Source of the DNA: a bacterium
GTDB lineage: Bacteria; Bacillota; Clostridia; Oscillospirales; Acutalibacteraceae
Direction of reading: 5' to 3'
Length of the DNA stretch: 11,435 bases
Assembly: GCA_020627425.1 (NCBI GenBank)
Contig: JAHKXX010000189.1
Coordinates: forward strand, 1 to 11,435
The notes under the pieces are model-generated. The model searched no databases and had not been told where the DNA came from. It saw only the letters and a program-made list of their open reading frames with translations. Positions 5,395-11,435 of this stretch are shown one piece after another (within the stretch, counting starts at the first letter, position 1; the number at the start of each line of letters is the position of its first letter). A program made the translations under genes and the position numbers.

Positions 5395-6597
5395 CTACTG
5401 TTTTACTGCCTTTTTGAAGCAATCAACGACATACTGAGCCTGTTCGTCCGTAAGCTTTGAATAAAGCGGCAGCGTTATCTCGTTCTTGTACATATCATAG
5501 GCATTGGGATAGTCGTTTATGTCAAAGCCCATATTCTTATACGCTGTCATCATCGGCAGCGGCTTGTAATGCACATTGGTGGAAACGCCCATGCCTGCCA
5601 TTTTCTTTATTACTTCGTTTCTGTATTCCTCATCCTCCCACAGCAGCTTTACAAGATAGAGGTGACCGCTGGAGGAGAATTTCTCCTTTTCTGAATAATG
5701 CTGCAAAACAGAAACACTCAGCTCCGAAAGCTCGCGGTTATAGAATTCTATAAGCTGTCTCCGCCTTTTCAGCAGACGCGGATAGCGCCTTAGCTGTGCT
5801 ATGCCGATAGAAGCCATAATATCGGTCATATTACACTTGAAGTACGGACCTACTATATCATATTCCCACGCGCCGAGACGGGTCTTTGCGAGGGCGTCCT
5901 TGGACTGACCGTGAAGCGAGAGCAGCATATACTGCCGATAAAGCTCGTCGCTGTCAAGGTCGGAGTGCTTTTTCCAGGTGATAGCTCCGCCCTCTCCTGT
6001 GGTAAGGTTCTTTACGGCATGGAAGGAAAACGCGGTAAAATCGGCAAGGCTGCCCGACATAGTGTAATTTCTCTTTGCACCGAAGGAGTGAGCGCCGTCG
6101 GCAATCACGACAACGCGGTTATATATCTCCTGAAGCGGTGACGACGGTACAAAAACAGACCTTTTGCTGTACACCGCGTCGTATATCTTGTCATAGTCGC
6201 AGGGAACTCCGCCAACGTCAACGGCTATGACCGCCTTTGTCAGAGGTCCTATAAGCTCCGGCAATCTGTCGTAGTCCATCTGTATGGAGTTTTTTGCGCA
6301 GTCTATCATAACGGGTCTTGCTCCCACATGACAGATAACGCTTGCCGAGGCGGTATATGTATATGCAGGCACTATTACCTCGTCGCCTTTTTTTACTCCG
6401 AGCACTCTCAGCGTTGTTTCAAGCGCGGACGTACACGAATCAAAGCACGCCGCGCGGTCGCTCATACAGTAGCCGGCTATCAGCTTTTCAAATTTTTTGG
6501 TTTTGGGACCTGTCGTTATCCAGCCGCTTTTCAGCGTGTCAACGACCTCGTTTATTTCCTCGTCGCCTATATCGGGCGGTGAAAACGGTATGTTCAT
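5395..6597 (-). CDS. DegT/DnrJ/EryC1/StrS family PLP-dependent aminotransferase
   Basis: Members of this family transfer an amino group to nucleotide-linked keto sugars or related cyclic ketones using pyridoxal phosphate. The 400-residue protein opens with FSPPDIGDEEINEVVDTLKSGW (5-26) and TTGPKTKKFE (28-37). It carries the substrate and cofactor region CTSALE (55-60), PAYTYTASA (77-85), DVGGVPCDYD (127-136), and the PLP-contacting VIADGAHSFG with Asp167 (164-173). The Schiff-base lysine is Lys196 in SFHAVKNLTTGEGG (191-204). A C-terminal NVHYKPLPMM segment is also family-typical. ATG 6597 follows GGAGG with 6 nt spacing. The gene follows folD after 58 nt and precedes the small membrane ORF by 10 nt. 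No sugar-nucleotide or glycosyltransferase genes are nearby, so its substrate cannot be inferred. Confidence 0.9.
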   Translation of the reverse strand: MNIPFSPPDIGDEEINEVVDTLKSGWITTGPKTKKFEKLIAGYCMSDRAACFDSCTSALETTLRVLGVKKGDEVIVPAYTYTASASVICHVGARPVMIDCAKNSIQMDYDRLPELIGPLTKAVIAVDVGGVPCDYDKIYDAVYSKRSVFVPSSPLQEIYNRVVVIADGAHSFGAKRNYTMSGSLADFTAFSFHAVKNLTTGEGGAITWKKHSDLDSDELYRQYMLLSLHGQSKDALAKTRLGAWEYDIVGPYFKCNMTDIMASIGIAQLRRYPRLLKRRRQLIEFYNRELSELSVSVLQHYSEKEKFSSSGHLYLVKLLWEDEEYRNEVIKKMAGMGVSTNVHYKPLPMMTAYKNMGFDINDYPNAYDMYKNEITLPLYSKLTDEQAQYVVDCFKKAVKQ

Positions 6598-6631
6598 TTT
6601 GTGCCTCCGATTTATAGAATTTTTTTACTAA

Positions 6632-6650
6632 GCAGAATGACGAGTTCTGC
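6632..6650. other. Hairpin in the folD-aminotransferase gap
   Basis: GCAGAA (6632-6637) pairs with TTCTGC (6645-6650) around a 7-nt loop, between the folD stop and the aminotransferase ribosome binding site. On the transcribed minus strand the hairpin is followed by a purine-rich AGTAAAAAAA rather than a T-tract, so it is not a classical terminator. It could be an mRNA-stabilising or processing element; this is weak. Confidence 0.35.
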
Positions 6651-6655
6651 AACTT

Positions 6656-7510
6656 TTACTCTATTCCGTTTGCTGCTTTTGCAGCGCTGAGTGTGTTTTT
6701 CATAAGCATTGCAATAGTCATGGGTCCCACTCCGCCGGGTACGGGGGTGATATAGGAAGCCTTTTTCTCCACAGCCTCAAAATCCACATCACCGCAGAGC
6801 TTGCCGCTTTTTAGACGGTTGATTCCCACATCCAGTACAACAGCTCCGTCCTTTACCATGTCTGCTGTAACGAAATTCGGCCGTCCGACGGCAGCCACAA
6901 GGATATCAGCCTGAGAGCAGATCTCCTTTAGATTCTTTGTGCGGCTGTGGCAGATAGTTACTGTACCGTTTTCGTGGAGAAGCAGCATAGCCATTGGCTT
7001 GCCTACTATATTGCTCCTGCCGATCACGACGCAGTTTTTACCGCTGACTTCTATTCCGGAAAAATGTATCATTTCCATAACGCCTGCCGGAGTACAGGGC
7101 AAAAAGGTATAGTCTCCTATCATAATTTTACCGACATTTGACGGGTGAAAGGCGTCTACGTCCTTTTCGGGAGAAATAGCGTTTATAACAGCCTTTTCGT
7201 CCAGATGTGACGGCAGCGGAAGCTGACAGAGAATACCATGTATGGTGTCCTTTTTGTTAAGTTCGTCAACAAGCTCTAAAAGCTGCTCCTCTGTAGTACT
7301 TTCAGGCAGTGCATATTCCTCGGATACAAACCCGACCTCGGCGCAGGCTTTTTTCTTGTTGTTTACATATACTCTCGAAGCTGGGTCATTTCCCACTATT
7401 ATTACGGCAAGACCCGGTGTTATTCCCTTCTCCTTTAGTCTGTCGCACTCTGCTTTTACCTCTGCCTTTACTCTTGCGGACACTTCTTTGCCGCTGATCA
7501 GTTTAGCCAT
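6656..7510 (-). CDS. folD: Bifunctional methylenetetrahydrofolate dehydrogenase/methenyltetrahydrofolate cyclohydrolase FolD
   Basis: FolD interconverts 5,10-methylene-, methenyl- and 10-formyl-tetrahydrofolate with NADP(H), in cytosolic one-carbon metabolism. The 284-residue length is standard. The catalytic pair appears as YVNNK (Tyr48, Lys52) within the signature around VGNDPASRVYVNNKKKA (39-55). The folate-binding GILCQLPLP, KDVDAFHP, the Rossmann signature GRSNIVGKPMA and the terminal TPVPGGVGPMT are all present. ATG 7510 lies 6 nt after the lgt stop; its purine-rich Shine-Dalgarno (AAGGAGAGG) overlaps the last lgt codons, indicating coupled expression. Nothing is unusual in the sequence. 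Confidence 0.97.
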   Translation of the reverse strand: MAKLISGKEVSARVKAEVKAECDRLKEKGITPGLAVIIVGNDPASRVYVNNKKKACAEVGFVSEEYALPESTTEEQLLELVDELNKKDTIHGILCQLPLPSHLDEKAVINAISPEKDVDAFHPSNVGKIMIGDYTFLPCTPAGVMEMIHFSGIEVSGKNCVVIGRSNIVGKPMAMLLLHENGTVTICHSRTKNLKEICSQADILVAAVGRPNFVTADMVKDGAVVLDVGINRLKSGKLCGDVDFEAVEKKASYITPVPGGVGPMTIAMLMKNTLSAAKAANGIE

Positions 7511-7516
7511 TGTCAG

Positions 7517-8464
7517 TTACCTCTCCTTGTTGATTTTATCATCTGTTTTTATATCATCTGTTTTTATGTCCTCAGCCTCTGCCGGCATTTCTTCCTTGGC
7601 GGTATCGGGTATTTCCTGCTGTGTGAGGGCGGCGTCGGTTGCTGCTTTTTTGGTATTTACCGCGAGGGTGGTTCTCTTTCTTAGTACTATCAGCATAACT
7701 ATGCCGATAATAACCAGCAGAGCCGACAGTATCTGGGATACCCTTAGTCCGAAAAACGGAGTATACAGGCTGTCTGTTCTCAGCCCCTCTACAAAGGTTC
7801 TCTCCAGTCCGTACCAGACAAGATACATCAGAAATATCTGTCCGTCATATTTTCGCAGCTTTTTGCTGAATAGCCACAAAAGCACAAAGCCTAAAAGGCA
7901 CCACAGCGACTCATACAGAAAGCACGGGTGAACGGCTGTTATCTTGCCGTCTATTATAGTGTTTTCGCTGATCATTCTCCACGGCAGGTCGGTCTCAGTG
8001 CCGAATGCCTCCTGGTTTACGAAGTTGCCCCATCTGCCGATACCCTGACCGATAAGAAAGCCCATTACCGCGACATCAAGTATAGCCGGTATGCTGATCT
8101 TTTTTATTTTTGCAGTGATACAGCCCCCGAGCAGTCCGCCGATGATACCGCCGTATATGGCAAGACCGCCGTTGTGTATGGCAAATATCTCTGACGGGTG
8201 CTGTGAGTAATAGTCAAGGCTGAACAGTACATAGTAAAGCCTTGCGCCGATTATGCCGCAGACAAGTCCCACCAGAACGCAGTCTATAAAGCCGTCGCGC
8301 TCTATGCCGAAGCGTCTGAGGCTTGTCAGTGCAAACACAAGCGCCAGCAAAAAGCCGCAGCCGATTATTATTCCGTACCAGTATACATTAAAGTCGCCTA
8401 TCGAAAACGCTACCGGATCGACGGTGACATTTATACCAAGTCCCGGAAATTGTACGTTATACAT
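7517..8464 (-). CDS. lgt: Prolipoprotein diacylglyceryl transferase Lgt with acidic C-terminal tail
   Basis: Lgt transfers diacylglycerol from phosphatidylglycerol to the lipobox cysteine of prolipoproteins in the cytoplasmic membrane, the first step of lipoprotein maturation. Several membrane segments are evident (about 28-48, 61-81, 100-118, 129-143, 183-199, 208-220, 241-262). The Lgt signature is GRWGNFVNQEAFG (143-155), with Arg144 equivalent to the essential arginine of the family; LYESLW (183-188) and RTFVEGLRTD (222-231) are also typical. At the position where the E. coli enzyme has His103 this protein has Tyr104 (GGLAIYGG). After the last membrane segment comes a hydrophilic tail of about 50 residues, rich in D/E/K, containing a duplicated DIKTD; typical members are nearer 260-290 residues. 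The start is ATG 8464; GGAGG lies 13 nt upstream, which is long. The ymfH-like stop is 18 nt away. Confidence 0.95.
   Translation of the reverse strand: MYNVQFPGLGINVTVDPVAFSIGDFNVYWYGIIIGCGFLLALVFALTSLRRFGIERDGFIDCVLVGLVCGIIGARLYYVLFSLDYYSQHPSEIFAIHNGGLAIYGGIIGGLLGGCITAKIKKISIPAILDVAVMGFLIGQGIGRWGNFVNQEAFGTETDLPWRMISENTIIDGKITAVHPCFLYESLWCLLGFVLLWLFSKKLRKYDGQIFLMYLVWYGLERTFVEGLRTDSLYTPFFGLRVSQILSALLVIIGIVMLIVLRKRTTLAVNTKKAATDAALTQQEIPDTAKEEMPAEAEDIKTDDIKTDDKINKER
7537..7566 (-). repeat. Exact 15-bp tandem duplication inside lgt
   Basis: The 15-mer TATCATCTGTTTTTA (plus-strand reading) occurs at 7537-7551 and again at 7552-7566 with no gap. It keeps the reading frame and encodes the repeated DIKTD in the acidic tail (residues about 299-308). 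It is an in-frame slippage-type duplication outside the catalytic membrane core. Confidence 0.85.
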
Positions 8465-8482
8465 ATCTTTACAAATTCCTCC

Positions 8483-9751
8483 TCAGCCCTTCACTACAGA
8501 CAGACAGTAGTTGTTTTCGTCAAGCTGACATTTGAGTCTTTCGTTTACATCATCAAGAGTCACCGAGGCAAGCTGTTCTACCGAGTCGAATATTTTTCTG
8601 CCGGTAAACTCGCCGTTGATTATCTCGGCAGCTATTGAGGAGATATTGTCAAAGCCGCTGACTACCTTGCCGTAAAGGCTTCTTTTTGTTATTTCAAAAT
8701 CTTCATTTGATATTCCGTTTTGGTGAAGCTTTTTTATTTCTTCGAGGATTATCTCTGTTATCTCCTTTGCATAGGCAGATTCTCCCGAGAATATAGCGGC
8801 ACGATAACCCGGACCCTCCAGATACTCCGTACCAAAGGTGCTGTTGATATACTTTTTGTCAAGCAGCGTTCTGTACAGTGCAGAGCCTTCTCCGGCGAAT
8901 GCCTCGAGTATTATATTTGTACAGATAAGCTCCTTAGTGCTTGCAAAGCCGTTGCCTGCGTCCTCCTTGAAGCCCAGCTCGAACATAGGCACGCTTACCG
9001 GGAGCGTCTGCTCGACATAGCTTGTATTGACGCTGTACGGTTCCTCCGGGAATACTGCCTTTGTACCGAACGGTTCGTTTTTCTTCAGACACTCATCGGC
9101 GATTTTCAGCACCGTTTCGGGATCGGCGTTTCCTGCGACGCACAGAGTCATATTGTTAAGATTATAAAAGCTGTTGTAGCAGTCATAGAGTATCTCGGGG
9201 GTTATCTCGGCTATAGTCTCTACAGAGCCTGCTATGTCAATATTTATCGGGTGATTTTTGAACATACCCTTTAGTAGGTTCATCATAACGCGCCAGTCGG
9301 GGCTGTCGTCGTACATTTTTATTTCCTGACCTATTATACCCTGCTCCTTCATCACTGTTTCCTTTGTGAAGTACGGAGACTGCACAAGGTCTAAAAGTAT
9401 CCTGAGCGATTCCTCAAATCTGTCTGTACAGGAAAAAAGATAGCAGGTACTGTCAAACGAAGTATAGGCGTTTGCGGACGCGCCTGTTTTTGCGTATTTC
9501 CCGAAGGCGTCACCGTCCTCGCTCTCGAAGAGCTTGTGCTCCAGATAATGGGCGGTACCGTCGGGTACGGTAATGAGCCTGTCGTTACAGATGAATTTAT
9601 TATATACCGAACCGAATTTTGTGCCTATTGAAGCATAGGTCGAGGTAAAGCCCTTTTTCGGATAAACAACTATCGTAAGTCCCGAGCTGTGTTTTATGCT
9701 GTAGTAGTATTCGCCGGTGCGTTTGTTTTCTGTTTTTATAAGATCCATCAT
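8483..9751 (-). CDS. ymfH: M16 (insulinase-type) peptidase, catalytic subunit, YmfH-like
   Basis: Cytosolic zinc metallopeptidase of family M16. The 422-residue protein has the inverted zinc motif HYLEH (His68, Glu71, His72) in DGTAHYLEHKLFES, and Glu143 in IIGQEIKMYDD, the expected third ligand about 70 residues downstream. The sequence around KTGASANAYTSFDST (88-102) is typical of the catalytic subunit. No signal peptide is seen. It overlaps the upstream non-catalytic paralogue by 4 nt (ATGA). Two adjacent ATGs are possible: 9751, 4 nt from GGAGG (9760-9756), or 9748, 7 nt away and so better spaced; the difference is one residue. In B. subtilis the ymfF/ymfH pair is associated with EF-P 5-aminopentanol modification, and related pairs process peptides (AlbE/AlbF). 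The substrate here is not inferable. Confidence 0.92.
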   Translation of the reverse strand: MMDLIKTENKRTGEYYYSIKHSSGLTIVVYPKKGFTSTYASIGTKFGSVYNKFICNDRLITVPDGTAHYLEHKLFESEDGDAFGKYAKTGASANAYTSFDSTCYLFSCTDRFEESLRILLDLVQSPYFTKETVMKEQGIIGQEIKMYDDSPDWRVMMNLLKGMFKNHPINIDIAGSVETIAEITPEILYDCYNSFYNLNNMTLCVAGNADPETVLKIADECLKKNEPFGTKAVFPEEPYSVNTSYVEQTLPVSVPMFELGFKEDAGNGFASTKELICTNIILEAFAGEGSALYRTLLDKKYINSTFGTEYLEGPGYRAAIFSGESAYAKEITEIILEEIKKLHQNGISNEDFEITKRSLYGKVVSGFDNISSIAAEIINGEFTGRKIFDSVEQLASVTLDDVNERLKCQLDENNYCLSVVKG

Positions 9752-11022
9752 TCTGCCTCCGTCTGTCCCTTTAGTGTATAGACCGTATCAAGCTCTATCT
9801 GCCGGGCAAGCATTGTTATCTTCTCCGAGGTTATATCATCGACAAGAGCCGACGCCTCTCGCGGCGAAAGCTTTTCTTTCATGTTTGCTCTGCTTATATA
9901 AAAGCTCTGTAGTGCCGCAAGGCTGTCTGTAGATGATATAAAGGCATTTTTCAGCGCAAGCTTTGCAAAGTGTAGCTCCTCCTCTGTTATGTTGCCCTTT
10001 TTCATTTCTTCTATCTGCCGGAGTACAGCCGCTTCCGTTTTTTCGATGTTTTCACTTTCAACACCGCTGTCAATAAGCAGTATGCCCTTTTCGTTATCCA
10101 CTCTTGCGGCGCAGTAATAGCAAAGACTCTGTTTTTCGCGGACGTTCAAAAACAGCTTTGATGTCGGTATGCCGCCGAGTATGATACCCATAAGGGTGTT
10201 TTCGACAGATTCTTTGCTGCCCTCGGGCTTTTTGCAGCGAAAGCCCATTACAAGCTTTGACTGGGACAGCTCGTCGGTTTCCGTTATCCTGCGTACTTCT
10301 TCACCGGCTGTTTTTGTTATGCTGTCACTCGGCAGCTCGCAGGTTCTCGGTTTAAAGAAGGAACGGAATTTTTCAATTGATTTTTCGGGGTCGGTGCTGC
10401 CGAGCATTGTTATTTCTACCCGGGAATTATCTATAAGATTTTTCCATGCATTATAAATATCCTCCGAAGAAAGCGACTCCACATCCTCGCGGCTGCCGCA
10501 TCTGCCTATAGAGAAAGGCTCGCCCTGACACATATTTTCTATACAGCGGTTTATGGCATAGGTGCGCTTTTCGTTAAATTCGGCGTCGATATCTTCAAGC
10601 AGCTGTCTGCGTTCCTGTTCTACGTCCTCCTCGTTAAAGCGTCCGTCTGTGAGGTTCGGCTCAAAGAGAACGGAGCAAAGCAGCTCTGAGAGCTGCTCGG
10701 ACACGCTCTGACCGTCATAGGCATATTTATCTTCTATACCGGACACAGAGATGACCACCGCCTGATAGTCGCCTATTTTGCGGACAAGGGGATAGATAGC
10801 CGCGCTGTAGAGGCTGTCAAGCTTTCGGCTGAACGAGGTAAAATCGGGATATTTTTTACACGATCTTGTCAGCACACATGAGAGCAGGGCATTAGCGGCA
10901 GCGGTCTTTTTATCCAGAGGAGTTATAAGTGCAACACCTATACGGTTTCTTTTAAATCTGTCGTCTATAATACCCGTAAAGTTTACGCCGCGGCAAAGCT
11001 CTGTTCTGTTAAATTCGGACAT
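9748..11022 (-). CDS. ymfF: M16 peptidase-like protein, non-catalytic subunit, YmfF-like
   Basis: This 424-residue protein has the M16 fold pattern but no HxxEH in the N-terminal half; the region where it would sit (about 45-60) reads ALLSCVLTRSCKKYPD. It keeps the C-terminal M16 signature NVREKQSLCYY (293-303), containing the Arg295 and Tyr302/303 type pair that in M16B heterodimers completes the active site formed with the zinc-bearing partner. The PTSKLFLNVREK context and GVES...IEKTEAAV segment are family-typical. It is the first gene of the run, followed by the catalytic subunit with a 4-nt overlap, as expected for a 1:1 complex. ATG 11022 has GGAG 8 nt upstream. No signal peptide is seen, so a cytosolic location is likely. 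Confidence 0.9.
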   Translation of the reverse strand: MSEFNRTELCRGVNFTGIIDDRFKRNRIGVALITPLDKKTAAANALLSCVLTRSCKKYPDFTSFSRKLDSLYSAAIYPLVRKIGDYQAVVISVSGIEDKYAYDGQSVSEQLSELLCSVLFEPNLTDGRFNEEDVEQERRQLLEDIDAEFNEKRTYAINRCIENMCQGEPFSIGRCGSREDVESLSSEDIYNAWKNLIDNSRVEITMLGSTDPEKSIEKFRSFFKPRTCELPSDSITKTAGEEVRRITETDELSQSKLVMGFRCKKPEGSKESVENTLMGIILGGIPTSKLFLNVREKQSLCYYCAARVDNEKGILLIDSGVESENIEKTEAAVLRQIEEMKKGNITEEELHFAKLALKNAFISSTDSLAALQSFYISRANMKEKLSPREASALVDDITSEKITMLARQIELDTVYTLKGQTEAE

Positions 11023-11094
11023 ATGAACATCTCCATTACTAAAGTGTTATTTTTCCCACTGACGGGGATGGATCAAAAAGTTTGTACTTTATAT

Positions 11095-11159
11095 ATTGTA
11101 CCATAAATCACTACATATTTGCGCGCAAGGCGCAAACAATACCAGAATTTATTATACCA
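11095..11159 (-). promoter_or_regulatory. Candidate promoter region of the ymfF-to-prfC run
   Basis: On the minus strand two extended -10 elements of form TGnTATAAT occur: TGGTATAAT (11159-11151, perfect) and TGGTACAAT (11103-11095, one mismatch). Neither has a convincing -35 box, which extended -10 promoters can do without. The upstream one would give a leader of about 120 nt containing the hairpin at 11118-11136; the downstream one a leader of about 65 nt without it. Which is used cannot be decided from sequence. Confidence 0.5.
11118..11136. other. GC-rich hairpin between the two ymfF promoter candidates
   Basis: TTTGCGC (11118-11124) and GCGCAAA (11130-11136) form a perfect 7-bp stem around GCAAG, in otherwise AT-rich sequence. 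On the minus strand it lies just downstream of the perfect extended -10, so it would be in the 5' leader. No T-tract follows in either direction, so it is not a standard attenuator. An operator or a stray palindromic repeat are the alternatives. Confidence 0.45.
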
Positions 11160-11184
11160 CATAAAACTTCAATATAAAAGGGGG

Positions 11185-11213
11185 TTGCAAAATGAAAATC
11201 AATATGTTATAAT
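11185..11213 (+). promoter_or_regulatory. Sigma-A promoter of tRNA-Ser
   Basis: TTGCAA (11185-11190, 4/6 match) and a perfect TATAAT (11208-11213) are separated by 17 bp. The start would be near 11220, leaving a leader of about 30 nt before the mature tRNA end. Confidence 0.8.
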
Positions 11214-11250
11214 ACTAATCGTCCTAAAAAATATATTGTTTTTTGAATTT

Positions 11251-11343
11251 GGAGAGTTGTCCGAGCTGGCCGAAGGAGCACGATTGGAAATCGTGTAAAC
11301 GGCTACAACCGTTTCGAGGGTTCGAATCCCTCACTCTCCGCCA
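11251..11343 (+). tRNA. tRNA-Ser (anticodon GGA)
   Basis: Cloverleaf seen directly: acceptor GGAGAGT (11251-11257) pairs with ACTCTCC ending at 11339, discriminator G 11340, encoded CCA 11341-11343. The anticodon stem CACGA/TCGTG (11279-11283, 11291-11295) encloses loop TTGGAAA with anticodon GGA (11286-11288), reading UCC and UCU. A long variable arm with AAACGG/CCGTTT marks it as class II, as expected for Ser. T-arm GAGGG-TTCGAAT-CCCTC spans 11316-11332. Confidence 0.97.
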
Positions 11344-11384
11344 AAGCGAAAATCCTGACACGCAAGTGTCGGGATTTTTGCTTT
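11343..11384 (+). terminator. Rho-independent terminator of tRNA-Ser
   Basis: A long hairpin starts at the last base of the encoded CCA. GACAC (11357-11361), loop GCAA, GTGTC (11366-11370) form the core. Pairing continues outward, with two G-U pairs, to AAAGC (11343-11347) with GCTTT (11380-11384), 19 pairs in all. The T-run at 11375-11379 lies inside the helix opposite the A-run 11349-11352; the usual shorter stem plus T-tract reading also holds. Confidence 0.88.
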
Positions 11385-11435
11385 GTATTATTCATTTTTA
11401 AGTTTTCAGTCTTAAGTCTTCAGTTTACCGTGTCA

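Noticed and set aside
6632..6650. Terminator after folD
   Set aside because: The hairpin lacks a following T-tract on the transcribed strand.
11401..11425. Repetitive TTTTCAGTCTTAAGTCTTCAG at the right edge
   Set aside because: Short, imperfect, and cut by the window edge; looks like simple AT-rich repeat sequence and cannot be assessed.

Overview
The window looks like a chromosomal segment of a Clostridia-type Firmicute, most likely an Oscillospiraceae/Ruminococcus-like gut anaerobe. This is an inference from protein character (a B. subtilis-type YmfF/YmfH-like peptidase pair, clostridial-type RarA and family 4 uracil-DNA glycosylase), purine-rich GGAGG ribosome binding sites, sigma-A type promoters, and intergenic repeats of a style I associate with that group. 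Genus cannot be fixed from the sequence alone.

Layout. Positions 1-2133 (minus) hold rarA followed 2 nt later by dusB, which runs off the left edge. Positions 2134-2893 contain no convincing gene; they are a GC-rich, palindrome-dense intergenic region followed by an AT-rich promoter. Position 2894 starts a plus-strand uracil-DNA glycosylase, divergent from rarA, ending at a bidirectional terminator. From 11022 down to 3534 there is a long minus-strand gene run: ymfF-like and ymfH-like M16 peptidases (4-nt overlap), lgt, folD, a DegT-type aminotransferase, a 69-residue membrane-protein candidate, and prfC. At the right end a plus-strand tRNA-Ser(GGA) has its own promoter and a long terminator hairpin.

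How the genes fit together. The left half pairs two DNA-maintenance genes (rarA, replication-fork ATPase; family 4 UDG, base excision) plus a tRNA modification enzyme. The minus-strand run is mostly housekeeping: protein processing, lipoprotein maturation, one-carbon metabolism and translation termination. The aminotransferase is the only gene that suggests a sugar or secondary-metabolite pathway, and it has no pathway partners here.

Most unusual signal. In the rarA-udg intergenic region a 21-bp unit occurs four times (three on minus, one on plus): a TTGACA-like hexamer directly abutting a 15-bp palindrome of form N5-GGCAC-N5'. The hexamer and central GGCAC are conserved, while the flanking 5-mers differ from copy to copy yet remain self-complementary. 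One copy supplies the -35 box and fills nearly the whole spacer of a near-consensus rarA promoter (TTGACA, 18 bp, TATAAT). Beside it are 7-3-7 hairpins with an identical ACG triloop and a roughly 335-bp inverted-repeat element with 16-bp perfect ends.
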